The notes below the pieces were generated by a model, which was given only the letters and a program-made list of their open reading frames with translations, was not told where the DNA came from and did no database searches. A DNA stretch of 64,000 bases from Evansella vedderi. GTDB taxonomy: Bacteria; Bacillota; Bacilli; Bacillales; Salisediminibacteriaceae. Location of the stretch: NCBI RefSeq assembly GCF_030813435.1, contig NZ_JAUSUG010000007.1, positions 124,001 to 188,000 of the forward strand. The letters are read 5' to 3'. The position numbers were made by a program, and so were the translations under genes. This document shows positions 7,967-17,159 of this stretch, piece after piece (positions within the stretch are counted from its first letter, which is position 1; the number at the start of each line of letters is the position of its first letter).

Positions 7967-8890
7967 CTATTTTTTATACTCCTCTTCCAGCCTTTGAATG
8001 AATTCTTCTGCTGCGCTGTATCCTTGCTTCTTTAAAATCCAGTTATGTACCGCTGCTTCTATTAGGCCTGCCACGTCACGCCCGGGCTGTAGCTGGATTT
8101 CAATAGAAGGTATTTTCACTCCCATGTATTCTGAGTATTGAGTATCATGGTCGAGCTCATTATTTAAATCATCCTTTTCCCATTTCGTTAAAGTGATATC
8201 CAGGGAAATCCGCGTTTCTTCTTGAAATGCTTTTTGCCCGTATAAACGAACCACATTTAACAAACCGATGCTTCGGAGAGCGAGAAATTCTTTTGTTTTT
8301 TCATCATGAGTACCAAGAATCGTTTGTGGACTAATTTTCTTTAAAACAACCACGTCATCAGCAACTAGTCGATGCCCTCTGCCGATTAACGTATGGGCAG
8401 TTTCACTTTTTCCTACACCAGATTTTCCCCGAAGTAAAATGCCAATTCCCGAGACATTTACACAAACACCATGAATAGAAAGCTCCGGTGCTAGTACATT
8501 TGCTAAATAGGCTTCTAAATTAGCAATAAATTCAGAAGTAGCTTCCGGTTTTTTAGTAATTAATAAAGGTATTTCTTCCTCCGTGCAATGATGTTTTAAA
8601 TAAGTAAGTCCCTCTTCTTCTGCTGTAACAATAAAGCAAGGGGGGTGATAGTGAACAATATTCCCAATTCGCATTTTACGTTCTTCATGACTAAGCTTAT
8701 GTAAATAAGTAACTTCCTTTCTTCCGAGAACTTGTATTCTTTCCGTTGGAAAAAACTCAAAATGACCAACAAATTCAAGACCTGGTCGATGAACTCGTGA
8801 CTGTGAAATTGGTTTATGTAAATGCTTTTCTCCAGCTAAAATTTTTAACGAAAATATTTGTGCCAAATTTTCTACGGTTATTTGCTTCAT
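7967..8890 (-). CDS. HPr kinase/phosphorylase paralogue with altered active-site residues
   Basis: The length (307 aa) and architecture match HprK: an N-terminal domain with RPGLEFVGHF, then His140, Walker A GKSGVGKSET (155-164), GRGHRLVADD (170-179) and the C-terminal PGRDVAGLIE. In B. subtilis HprK the signature LEIRGLGI carries the Mg ligand Glu204. Here it reads LALRSIGL, so position 204 is Ala. The region holding Arg245 (YDRLG-type) is replaced by DDLNNELD. Phosphorylation of HPr-Ser46 or phosphorolysis may therefore be changed. It stands alone with no lgt gene, so it is unlikely to be the housekeeping copy. RBS is AAGGATGGTG. Confidence 0.82.
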   Translation of the reverse strand: MKQITVENLAQIFSLKILAGEKHLHKPISQSRVHRPGLEFVGHFEFFPTERIQVLGRKEVTYLHKLSHEERKMRIGNIVHYHPPCFIVTAEEEGLTYLKHHCTEEEIPLLITKKPEATSEFIANLEAYLANVLAPELSIHGVCVNVSGIGILLRGKSGVGKSETAHTLIGRGHRLVADDVVVLKKISPQTILGTHDEKTKEFLALRSIGLLNVVRLYGQKAFQEETRISLDITLTKWEKDDLNNELDHDTQYSEYMGVKIPSIEIQLQPGRDVAGLIEAAVHNWILKKQGYSAAEEFIQRLEEEYKK

Positions 8891-9044
8891 CTATTTCACC
8901 ATCCTTATTCCATACCATATTCTGTACCTTGTAAATATAGTGAAAAAAGTAATACTCTTAAAATATATCACATTTGGGAATAGAGGGATATTTTAACGGA
9001 TGAAGGTTTGTAGTTGGCATAGCAATTACAGGCTTTCTCTAGTG

Positions 9045-9839
9045 TTACTTATTAGGAGAGAAAATTAAATCTTTTCGTTTTAGCCAGCCTCTTATTAAAG
9101 CATTACACGCGTGAGGGGCTTTTGTTGGAACTTGGTGTTTAACTCCGCTTATATAAACGACTTCGATGTCACGAACTACCTTACGAAAAAAATGTTGATA
9201 GTTTTGTAGGTAATAATCCCTAGAACCATACATTAAGAGGATGGGTACGTTAATTTTATGAAGTCGGTCTGCACTGCTATAAGACAATCCAACTTGATAT
9301 TGTTGTGCAAGCATATGTGGGTCTGATTGGATAATTTCTTTATAAAGTTCTTTCGATGCTTTAGTATCTGAAAAATGATTTTTTGCAAGAACGGATGCTA
9401 AGATGGTCATAAACTCTTTTTGAGCAGCCCAGATACCTATTTGATATTCCATTTCTAATAAAAAGCTTCTAACTTCATAATAGCTCCCAATAAGTATGAG
9501 CCCGTCAGTTCTTTCAGGATAGGAAAGTGCAAATTCCTGAGCAATGCTAGCTCCATTGGAGTAACCACAAATAACTCCTTTATTTATGCCATTAGTATCT
9601 AATACTCTTTTCACATCATATGCTAGTTGTTCCATTGTCATTGGTTCAGGGCTTCGACCACTTTGACCATCTCCCCTTATGTCAAAGGTAATTAATTTGC
9701 ATACATCCATTAAGCTGAGTTGATAACGAAATACTAAATGACCTATCCCAGGTGGAGGTATTAATATTAATGGGGTTCCGTTACCAATTGTTTCGTAGTA
9801 AATAGATGGATTACTATTTTCTTCTTGTATATACGGCAT
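9045..9839 (-). CDS. Alpha/beta-fold hydrolase
   Basis: The 264-residue protein has the alpha/beta hydrolase layout: oxyanion region LIPPPGIGH, strand ITFDIRGDGQSG, nucleophile elbow GYSNGAS (Ser), acid Asp in YGSRDYYL and His in GVKHQVP. No signal peptide. It starts ten bases after the upstream phosphodiesterase gene ends, with AAAGGTAGGA inside that gene, so the two form an operon. Esterase, lactonase or haloperoxidase-like activities are all possible. The pairing with a phosphodiesterase does not fix a substrate. Confidence 0.85.
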   Translation of the reverse strand: MPYIQEENSNPSIYYETIGNGTPLILIPPPGIGHLVFRYQLSLMDVCKLITFDIRGDGQSGRSPEPMTMEQLAYDVKRVLDTNGINKGVICGYSNGASIAQEFALSYPERTDGLILIGSYYEVRSFLLEMEYQIGIWAAQKEFMTILASVLAKNHFSDTKASKELYKEIIQSDPHMLAQQYQVGLSYSSADRLHKINVPILLMYGSRDYYLQNYQHFFRKVVRDIEVVYISGVKHQVPTKAPHACNALIRGWLKRKDLIFSPNK

Positions 9840-9849
9840 CTGTTTATTC

Positions 9850-11322
9850 CTACCTTTTATGGATTAAACGGATAATCCACTCTTTCAAATCAACTACTCG
9901 CAAATACTCTGGTTTAGTATCTGTACCTGTCACCATAAGGGGGATCAGAGAATCATCTTTATGAAAGCCTCCATGACTGGCACCACCTGGGTGACGCGGT
10001 GTACTTTCTCCAATAAATTCATGTCCCGGTTTAACGGACGTAACGATAAACTCTCCTTCGTGTGAGTGAAGAGCACTATGTAACCGCTTTAAGGCATCAG
10101 GATAATTGTCATAAAGAATTTTATTATTTTGGATTTTAATATCAAGAATAGAAGGGTCTCCTTTGATTGTCCACGAATGATTGTATGGATCCGTATACTC
10201 TCCCTTTTCCGTAAACTGAAAACTTCCCTCGCTGGAAGCAACGTGAATCCATTCCTCTTCCCTCCAAGCAATGACATCTATTCGTGAATCCATCTTTAAT
10301 TTTTCGGCAACCAACTTTAAAGGAAGTTTTTCAAGGTTTAAGGAGTAAACAAAACTGGATCGCAGATTTATACCAAGGACAATTTGATCCTCTGGTTTGA
10401 CACCTTTTCGAAGTTTTGTGATTTTATATGGCCTTAATAGTTGGTGCAAGTCAACAAGAGCTTTCTCTTTATTGTCTCCAACTTTTGCTTGTCCATTATC
10501 GCCCATCAAAATCCAGATGTTGTTTTCTAAAGCTTCATTCCATGAAGGAAATGCACCCAATATTTCTTGTAACTGTTGATCCATTTCCTTAATACCTTTT
10601 GTATCCATTGGCCCACGTTTATGAACATTTTTATCGTGATCAGGTAAATAGACGACAGAAAAGTCTGGTATCTTTCCGTACGTGACTAAATAGGAAAATT
10701 CCTGTGTGGAAAATTTATTATTAAAGCCATACTTGTTCCATAAACGACTGTACTTAGAAGCGGGGCCTATTTTTTTCAACCTGCCGTAAGTAAATTGATA
10801 AGGGGCGGAGGTTTTAATAGATTTTTCAATATTTACGAAAAAACGAAGTAGTTTTGGAATTTGCAATTCCGTTTGTACAGATCCTCTGTACATCAAGGTA
10901 TTAATGGAAGCAGAGGTTTTTCCAGCTTGATGTATCTCTTCGTGTATGGTTGTAAGATTGGGATTTAAGTGCTCATTATTTAATCGATATAACCCGTCAT
11001 AAAGACTTCTTGATAAACCAAGTTTATACAATTCTCTCACATGGGTACCGTAATTAATAATTCTATTCTCCCTTTTGTTAAACCAAGCTAGTGCAGGTAC
11101 TCGGTGTTGATCGGCATAATGCCCTGTAAGTAACGTGCTTTCCACATTAACAGACATAGTGGGGAAGGGGGTAACTACGTCAGGAAAATATTGAGCATGA
11201 TCCATAAAATAGCTTAGTGCAGGTAACATTTCTTCCTTTAACGCACGTTGAAAAGCTTTATCCATCAAGGTGTCAAGCATGACCATGATAACATGTTGTT
11301 TAGGCTGACTCTTAGAAGCCAT
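9850..11322 (-). CDS. Alkaline phosphatase superfamily phosphodiesterase (type I PDE/NPP-like)
   Basis: The start ATG at 11322 (MASKSQPKQH) is chosen because AAAGG lies nine bases before it. An ATG three codons earlier overlaps that site. About 490 residues, no signal peptide. Metal-binding landmarks of the NPP/alkaline phosphatase fold are visible: VMLDTLMD near the N-terminus, the nucleophile region PFPTMSVN, YLPDHDKNVH, MGDNGQAK and a late HPGGASHGGFHKDDS. It is expected to hydrolyse phosphate mono- or diesters in the cytosol. It is the first gene of an operon with the alpha/beta hydrolase. Confidence 0.88.
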   Translation of the reverse strand: MASKSQPKQHVIMVMLDTLMDKAFQRALKEEMLPALSYFMDHAQYFPDVVTPFPTMSVNVESTLLTGHYADQHRVPALAWFNKRENRIINYGTHVRELYKLGLSRSLYDGLYRLNNEHLNPNLTTIHEEIHQAGKTSASINTLMYRGSVQTELQIPKLLRFFVNIEKSIKTSAPYQFTYGRLKKIGPASKYSRLWNKYGFNNKFSTQEFSYLVTYGKIPDFSVVYLPDHDKNVHKRGPMDTKGIKEMDQQLQEILGAFPSWNEALENNIWILMGDNGQAKVGDNKEKALVDLHQLLRPYKITKLRKGVKPEDQIVLGINLRSSFVYSLNLEKLPLKLVAEKLKMDSRIDVIAWREEEWIHVASSEGSFQFTEKGEYTDPYNHSWTIKGDPSILDIKIQNNKILYDNYPDALKRLHSALHSHEGEFIVTSVKPGHEFIGESTPRHPGGASHGGFHKDDSLIPLMVTGTDTKPEYLRVVDLKEWIIRLIHKR

Positions 11323-11580
11323 TGTAATCATCCTTTATAAGTTCTATTGAGTAATGCTTTTTAAGGTGGAATTGGAGAAATACTAAGTCCCACTGAACAG
11401 GGGGTTTTTGAAATTAGTATGGGAAAATAAAGGGGGATTATGTAAAGAAGTGCTGAAGTAGAGGGAAAATTTGATTCTTTGCTTGTAATTAGTATTTATC
11501 TTAAAATTAAAGCTATCCTCAAGATAATAAGCTGTCCCTTTCTGCATATGTATTAGGTAGGAAGGGGGAAGTACAATTAG

Positions 11581-12414
11581 ATGAAGAAATTCCGCACGTT
11601 CCGTCCCCGAAGGAGAAAGGGACCATTACCCTTTAAATATGTATTTTTAATTTCTTTTCTTATATTTAGCTTCTTAACGATACAAGGGCTTATTATTGTA
11701 GATAAGGGTATTAGGCCAGCGTTAATGACCATTGCCCAAACGGAAACACAGAGAATAGGTACATTAGCAATCAATGATGCCATGTCTAAAAAAATTTTAG
11801 AGGACTTAGGATTTGAAGACCTTGTTCAAATTGAAAGAGATAATAATGGGAATGTATCTTTTATTCAATTTAACCATGTAACTTATAACAGAGTGATGGT
11901 GGAAACGGTCAAGAGAGTCCAAAGCTATCTAAATGCTATTGAACATGGAAATGTGAGAGACGTTACACTACCAACGGAAGTAAATGTGGAACAGCAAGGG
12001 GCTACCTTTTCAGAGGATGGAATCATCCATATGATTCCGTTAGGGCAAGCAACGAATAACGCATTATTAGCCCATTTAGGTCCAAAAATTCCTGTAAGGC
12101 TATCTGCTATTGGTGATGTGAAGGCTGATTTTGGACAGGATGTAATTAGTACAGGTATAAATAATACAGTAATTAATTTAACCATTGAAATTGAAGTAGA
12201 TGTAAGAGTGGTCATACCATTTGCTACGGACGAAGAAGTTATCAAAACTTCTATACCGGCAGCTAATGTTTTTATAGCAGGGCAAGTCCCCGAATTTTAT
12301 AGCAGAGGTGGTAGCGGTTTTGGGGCAGGTATTATTCAAACCCCACGTGAAAATGAAGCTAGCGGAGGAGAAGTAGAAACAGCGGAAATTGAAATTGTTG
12401 GTTCTGATAATTAA
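11581..12414 (+). CDS. yunB: Sporulation protein YunB
   Basis: 277 residues: a basic N-terminus (KKFRTFRPRRRKG), one membrane helix (YVFLISFLIFSFLTIQGLII) and an external domain starting with VDKGIRPALMTIAQTETQRI, the characteristic YunB start. Conserved blocks such as IHMIPLGQATNNALLAHLGP and PVRLSAIGDVKADFG follow. In B. subtilis yunB belongs to the SigE regulon and is needed for full sporulation. It is a single gene with its own terminator. AAGGGGGAAG lies about 11 bases before the ATG. Confidence 0.93.
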   Translation: MKKFRTFRPRRRKGPLPFKYVFLISFLIFSFLTIQGLIIVDKGIRPALMTIAQTETQRIGTLAINDAMSKKILEDLGFEDLVQIERDNNGNVSFIQFNHVTYNRVMVETVKRVQSYLNAIEHGNVRDVTLPTEVNVEQQGATFSEDGIIHMIPLGQATNNALLAHLGPKIPVRLSAIGDVKADFGQDVISTGINNTVINLTIEIEVDVRVVIPFATDEEVIKTSIPAANVFIAGQVPEFYSRGGSGFGAGIIQTPRENEASGGEVETAEIEIVGSDN

Positions 12415-12459
12415 ATATTACATTTAATTACCATTAAGTTTATTAAGGTATATAAATTG

Positions 12460-12506
12460 AAAGTGTCTGTCCTCTGTAAAGTTTATGTGGCACAGGCACT
12501 TTTTTC
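12460..12506 (+). terminator. Rho-independent terminator
   Basis: AAAGTGTCTGT pairs with ACAGGCACTTT (one G-T) and ends in TTTTTT. It shares the CTGT/ACAGG(C)ACTTT core with the terminator at 1561. Confidence 0.78.
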
Positions 12507-12680
12507 TTGTTATTCATTTACTAGGGACAGAAATCATTTTTATACAGGTATTAACTAAGTGTAAGACCTATGGACTAAAACTTTTATCCTGTAACAATCA
12601 TATATTTAGAAAAAATTATGTCGTATATTAATAGATTATCACGAAGAAACGAGCATAAATTCCTGAAAGTTTAATACGAA

Positions 12681-12710
12681 TTGACTTACGTATTTGTAAG
12701 CGATTACAAT
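12681..12710 (+). promoter_or_regulatory. SigA-type promoter of the pectate lyase gene
   Basis: TTGACT (12681-12686), an 18-base spacer and TACAAT (12705-12710), about 80 bases before the ATG. The -10 box overlaps a perfect cre site. Confidence 0.7.
12695..12708 (+). promoter_or_regulatory. cre site (CcpA operator), perfect consensus
   Basis: TGTAAGCGATTACA matches TGWAANCGNTNWCA at every position. It covers the -10 box, so CcpA bound with HPr-Ser-P should repress the pectate lyase gene in the presence of preferred sugars. Confidence 0.85.
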
Positions 12711-12715
12711 CTTAT

Positions 12716-12729
12716 TAACAACGTTGTTA
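12716..12729. promoter_or_regulatory. 14-bp perfect palindrome, candidate operator
   Basis: TAACAACGTTGTTA lies 6-19 bases downstream of the -10 box, at or just after the expected transcription start. The position suits a pathway-specific LacI-type repressor. No such regulator gene is in the window. Confidence 0.5.
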
Positions 12730-12791
12730 TTATGTTGAATGTCATAAAGGCCGATGACGTTTAAAAAAATTGAATATAGGGAGTTGGATAA

Positions 12792-15227
12792 ATGGAAATA
12801 TTCTCTAAAATGTTTATAGCATTTCTCGCTGTAGTATTAGTCTTTAGTAATTTTTCGTTAAATAGCTTTGCAGAAAATAGAGATGTCAATCTTCCAGATC
12901 CATCGGACTTGGAATGGAAATCCATTACCTTTGGTCAGTCAACAGATTTAAATTTTTCAGCTAATGTTTTACCAGAGAAAGTAGGGGTTAACTTTGCTGA
13001 CCCGGAATTTCCAGGCACGATTGATGGAAAGATTTTTATGGAAAGTCGTGGTGGGAAGCTTGCACCAGGTCATGATGGTTTGACTTTTTACTATACAACT
13101 CTTGATCCCAATAAGCATAATTTTGTTCTTGAAGCAGATATTACCTTTGAACAGTTGGGTCCTGAAACTGGGGCTAATCCAAATGGACAAGAAGGTGCTG
13201 GGATTATGGTTAGGGATTTAAATGGTGGAGCACGTCAGGATCCTATGATTATGGGATTTGAAGAAGTGCCTGCAGCATCCAATCTTTTTGCGGTTGGCTT
13301 AATGCGTCACGGTATTAGTGCTCTAGCAAGAACGGGAGTTGTTGAACCTTGGGGCAACCTAGGTAGTACGTGGAATAGGGATGCGATTCCTGGAGTACCT
13401 TCTTTACCAATGGGAACACCTGTTAGACTAAAGCTAGAAAGAACAGATTCGGAGTTTATCATGTCTGCTACATTTACTCACTTAGAGGATAGCCCAACGT
13501 ATGAAAGAAGCTTTGCTGGAGCAGATATGGTACAAGTGATTGATCCGAACCAGATGCAGGTTGGTTTCTATGCATCAAGAAATGCTGCTATGACTGTTGA
13601 AAATGCTAGGATTACGTTGAGTGAAGCGGATACTGTTCCAACACCTGTCACACCGCCGAGTCCACCTGCTGCGTTTATGAATATTGTATCATCTGCTGAT
13701 TCTGGCGCGCATGATTATGAATTAAGAGCATTGGCGAATTACGACGGAGCTTATTCTGTTTGGAAAGATGAAGTACAGGTAGTAACAGATAAGGCGGTCG
13801 GAGCGAACGAAGCGTTCACCTATAATGCAGCTTTAGCAAATGATACTACAACGTTTAAAGTAGAATATACTCCAATAGGGGCACCATCTAGTAATAAAAT
13901 AACTAGAGAAATTACAGTAAATAAACGAATTTTTAATAGTGGAGAAGGTTTATTCGTATCACCATAAGGCAACAGTGATGCTGCCGGAACAAAAGAGGAT
14001 CCTATTGATATTCAAACAGCTGTAAGGTATGTCCTACCAGGAGAAACGATCTTTATGCGCAGAGGTACATACACAACTAACATCCGTATAGATAGTCCAT
14101 ATAGTGGAAAAGAAGGACAGCTAAAAACACTAGCTCCTTATAATGGGGAAGAAGTCATATTTGATGGAAACTATGAAATTGGTAATCTACTCGTTCTTAA
14201 TGCAGATTACTGGCATGTTGTGGGTTTTGAGCTTACAAGATCCACCGGTAACGGGATGAGAGTAAATGGTAGCCATAATATTATTGAATTAATGATATTT
14301 AGCCATAATCGAAATTCAGGTTTTCAAATCTCAGGTAGTGGAACGAACCCTGATAACTGGCCAAAGCATAACCTTATTATCAATAGTATAGCCCATGATA
14401 ACCGTGACCTTTCTGATATCAATGCCGATGGCTTTGCAGCTAAACTAGGGGTTGGTGTAGGAAATGTATTTAGAGGTAACATTGCGCACCATAACATTGA
14501 TGATGGCTGGGATTTTTACAATCGAACGAACGAGGGGCCAAACATGCCAATTACACTGGAGGGTAATATCGCTTATTCCAACGGTAAATTAAGTAATGGC
14601 TATAATGAAGACGGTACCTCTGGAAGTGGGTTTAAAATTGGCGGCGAAGGATTGCCAGTCGCTCATATTGTAAGAAATAATATTGCCTTTGACAATAACA
14701 TGGATGGATTTACAGATAACTTTAATCCAGGAAAAATTATCATGGAGAATAATACGTCATTTGATAACAAACGATCAAATTTTATTTTCCGGATTAACCC
14801 TTATTTTGAACCTGAGGAAATGGGAATTTTCAGAAATAACCTCTCATTCCGAACCGATCCTGAAGGTGGTATTCGAGACTACGTTACTGGAAATGTGAAC
14901 GAAACTAACTTCTTCTATGATGGTGAAAAAACGGTTAATAGCGAAGGGATTGTTGTTGATTTTTCTCATTTTGTTAGTGTAACCGTACCAGAAAGCTTTG
15001 AAAGAGATGGGAATGGTAATATTATATTGGGAGATTTCTTGAAGCTTAAGAAAAAGAGTCTACTTAATACAGCTGGTGAAGATGGGGGACATGTGGGAGC
15101 ATTATTTGAATCTGATGGAAAGCCTGCACCACCACGTCGTCCAGTTACACCACCAGGACCACCGGAAACAGCACCAGGTCATTCAGTAAGTGAAAACGCA
15201 AAATCATCTGTATCATCTAGACGTTAA
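12792..15227 (+). pseudogene. Secreted pectate lyase (PL9-like beta-helix) split by one in-frame TAA
   Basis: Two long frames (12792-13967 and 13968-15227) are the same reading frame, separated only by TAA at 13965-13967. Residues around it read GEGLFVSP, stop, GNSDAAGTKEDPIDI. In PL9-type lyases the block FVSPxGxxxxxGT is continuous, so a single codon changed to stop. The first part has a signal peptide (ending NSFAEN), a roughly 250-residue beta domain and an Ig-like domain. The second is the right-handed beta-helix with repeated NNIAF/NNTSF-type turns. Its only internal ATG (14055) has no Shine-Dalgarno site. Intact length would be 811 residues. Loss of function, sequencing error or readthrough are possible. 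Confidence 0.85.
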
Positions 15228-15269
15228 TCTGTAGATCTTATGTTTTAAAACATAATAATTGTTCAAGTA

Positions 15270-15305
15270 AAACCAGTGTGCGAAATGAATGCGCACTGGT
15301 TTTTG
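15270..15305 (+). terminator. Rho-independent terminator
   Basis: AAACCAGTGTGCG pairs with TGCGCACTGGTTT (small internal imperfection), then TTTT. It ends the pectate lyase unit. Confidence 0.8.
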
Positions 15306-15395
15306 TTGATAATAATGATAAACTAGAATAAAGAAGACCTAAATTACTTCCGATTGGACAAGTGCTGCGAACTTTGTATGGGAGTTGAAATTTCA

Positions 15396-15956
15396 ATGAG
15401 AACAGAAAAGGAAAAAATGTTAGCAGGGGAAATGTATGATCCTGCAGATTCAGAATTAGTTAAAGACCGTGAAAATGCGAGACGCCTAGTTCGACTCTAT
15501 AATGAAACCCTAGAATCAGACGGTGGCAAAAGGACTAAATTATTAAAGGAGTTACTTGGTTCAACAGGGGAAAATGTATTTATGGAACCTAATATCCGAT
15601 TTGACTATGGTTATAACACACATGTTGGGGAGAACTTTTTTGCAAATTTTGATTGTGTCATTCTTGATGTGTGTGAAGTGAGGTTTGGAGACAATTGTAT
15701 GCTAGCACCTAGTGTACATATCTATACAGCCACACATCCACTTGATCCGGTGGAACGAAATTCAGGAAAAGAATATGCGAAACCTATTATTTTTGGGAAC
15801 AATGTATGGATTGGTGGCAGTGCAGTAATAAATCCAGGAATAAGAGTAGGGGATAATGTAGTTATTGCCTCCGGTACAGTGGTAACGAAAGATGTACCAG
15901 ATAATGTAGTAGTAGGGGGAAACCCTGCAAGAATTATAAAAGAAATCGAAATATAG
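15396..15956 (+). CDS. maa: Maltose/galactoside O-acetyltransferase (left-handed beta-helix)
   Basis: The start ATG at 15396 ([18 protein letters not shown]) follows [14 protein letters not shown] is the standard N-terminal block of Maa/LacA acetyltransferases. The middle has hexapeptide repeats, with [12 protein letters not shown], the catalytic His region [24 protein letters not shown] and [14 protein letters not shown] at the end. Length 186, as usual. It transfers acetyl from acetyl-CoA to a sugar hydroxyl in the cytoplasm. It lies behind the pectate lyase but has a terminator in between. Confidence 0.92.
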   Translation: MRTEKEKMLAGEMYDPADSELVKDRENARRLVRLYNETLESDGGKRTKLLKELLGSTGENVFMEPNIRFDYGYNTHVGENFFANFDCVILDVCEVRFGDNCMLAPSVHIYTATHPLDPVERNSGKEYAKPIIFGNNVWIGGSAVINPGIRVGDNVVIASGTVVTKDVPDNVVVGGNPARIIKEIEI

Positions 15957-15967
15957 ACGACAGAAGT

Positions 15968-15989
15968 CGACAGGCGCCTATACCTGTCG
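15968..15989. terminator. CGACAGG/CCTGTCG inverted repeat at a convergent junction
   Basis: A 7-bp perfect stem with an 8-base loop between two convergent genes, without T-runs. It belongs with similar repeats at 22804 and 60784. Confidence 0.5.
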
Positions 15990-15990
15990 G

Positions 15991-16170
15991 CTAATCTTTT
16001 ACAATATTAATATTATTAAAAGAAACGTTGGTACCGGAAAAACTCCCATTTCCCATCGTGTTTTTAGTGTGAGACTCACAACCCGGTACATCATTAGCTC
16101 CAATAAAAACCCCAGCATGATCACTTTGAGAATTAATGTTAATTTCTCCTACTTTTATTTTCATAGTCAA
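15991..16170 (-). CDS. Small GerPA/GerPF-like spore germination protein (probable)
   Basis: TTG at 16170 lies eight bases after GGAGG. An ATG two codons on is the alternative. The protein of about 57-59 residues begins MKIKVGEININSQSDHAGVF and ends NNINIVKD. It is rich in Ser, Asn and Gly with beta character and no cysteine pair. It resembles small GerP-type or related spore-coat proteins of Bacillus, which help germinants reach inner receptors. The assignment rests on overall pattern only and the gerP operon is not around it. Confidence 0.5.
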   Translation of the reverse strand: MTMKIKVGEININSQSDHAGVFIGANDVPGCESHTKNTMGNGSFSGTNVSFNNINIVKD

Positions 16171-16473
16171 TTGTAATACCTCCAATGTTTCCTTCTTTTT
16201 TAAGTCAATTACAACAACTGCATATATAGTTAAGGAAAATGTATTCTTGTAAAGAAAAGACTTGTCTTTATATTGTATTATTTGAAAATTTTAAAGTGAT
16301 AGCTTGTATGAAAAAATGTATAAGCCTATAACGCTATGAAAAATGATGCCCACCGTCCTCATTTGGTACTAAGGAATTTAAATTATTTCGAATTCGCATA
16401 AGAAATTGACTTATATAGGTCAAATCCCAGGTCTAAAAAAGGCAAGTTGATAAAATCTAAATTGTTAGATATA
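16171..16473. other. Intergenic region without recognisable genes
   Basis: AT-rich sequence between the divergent GerP-like gene and the repeat at 16474. No ORF with a ribosome site and no clear hairpin was found. Confidence 0.5.
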
Positions 16474-16626
16474 AAAAAGAGGCTAGGACATAACTAAGTG
16501 TTTAATCGGAAATACGAACAATGCACTACTTTAGCGAAGTATATTTCCGAAGCGGGTAGATTGCACCTACATTCAGTTTGTTCGGAATTTCTTATTAGTA
16601 AAATACTTTTGTCCCAGCCTCATTTT
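16474..16626. repeat. 150-bp imperfect inverted-repeat element (GAGGCT-GGACA / TGTCC-AGCCTC)
   Basis: Outer arms GAGGCTAGGACA (16479-16490) and TGTCCCAGCCTC (16610-16621) pair with one mismatch, flanked by A and T runs. A second inverted pair lies inside (GGAAATACGAACA against TGTTCGGAATTTC). The outer arms resemble a hairpin common in Firmicutes intergenic regions, where it often acts as a terminator. The large structured interior suggests a small non-autonomous repeat unit. Confidence 0.55.
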
Positions 16627-16724
16627 TAATTTGTTTTTTATGGCTTTTTCCATTTCTTGTTTAAATAAAAAAGCCTAAATATTTTCTTGTTTGATGTAAA
16701 TAATCTATTTAGGAGGTGTCAAAA

Positions 16725-17159
16725 ATGACGTATTTAAATCATAATCAATTTAGTTCATCACATTCGGCATTTCAACCCGGATTTTCAAGTACAGATGTTC
16801 AACAAGTTAGGCAGCAAAATGCACAATCAGCACAACCAAATTGGGGTCAACAGAGTGGTCTGCATTCACAAGCATTCCAACAATTAGGAGGAAGTAATTT
16901 AGGACAACAAATAAATTTTAATCAAATTCAAGGTATACTTCAACAAATGGAACAAATGGAACAACAACATGCACAACAATTAAGACAAATTTCAAACCAA
17001 TTACAACAAATATCACAACATGAACAAATGGCCAGTCAACAAGCGCAACAATTAGCAAGAATGTTTTCACAGCTAATACAAGAAAATCGACGCATTAACC
17101 AAGCTTATTCCTATCAATCAACAACACAAACACACCAAAATCCGATTAATTATCAATAA
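16725..17159 (+). CDS. Gln-rich coiled-coil protein, possibly spore-associated (144 aa)
   Basis: AGGAGG lies eight bases before the ATG at 16725. An in-frame GTG just upstream overlaps the ribosome site. Roughly a quarter of the residues are Gln. The middle (INFNQIQGILQQMEQMEQQ onward) is a regular heptad coiled coil, flanked by Ser/Asn/Gln-rich disordered ends. No signal peptide. Composition is like gamma-type SASP or coat proteins of Bacillus, and a CotF-like gene lies 1.1 kb downstream, but no family match can be claimed. Confidence 0.65.
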   Translation: MTYLNHNQFSSSHSAFQPGFSSTDVQQVRQQNAQSAQPNWGQQSGLHSQAFQQLGGSNLGQQINFNQIQGILQQMEQMEQQHAQQLRQISNQLQQISQHEQMASQQAQQLARMFSQLIQENRRINQAYSYQSTTQTHQNPINYQ

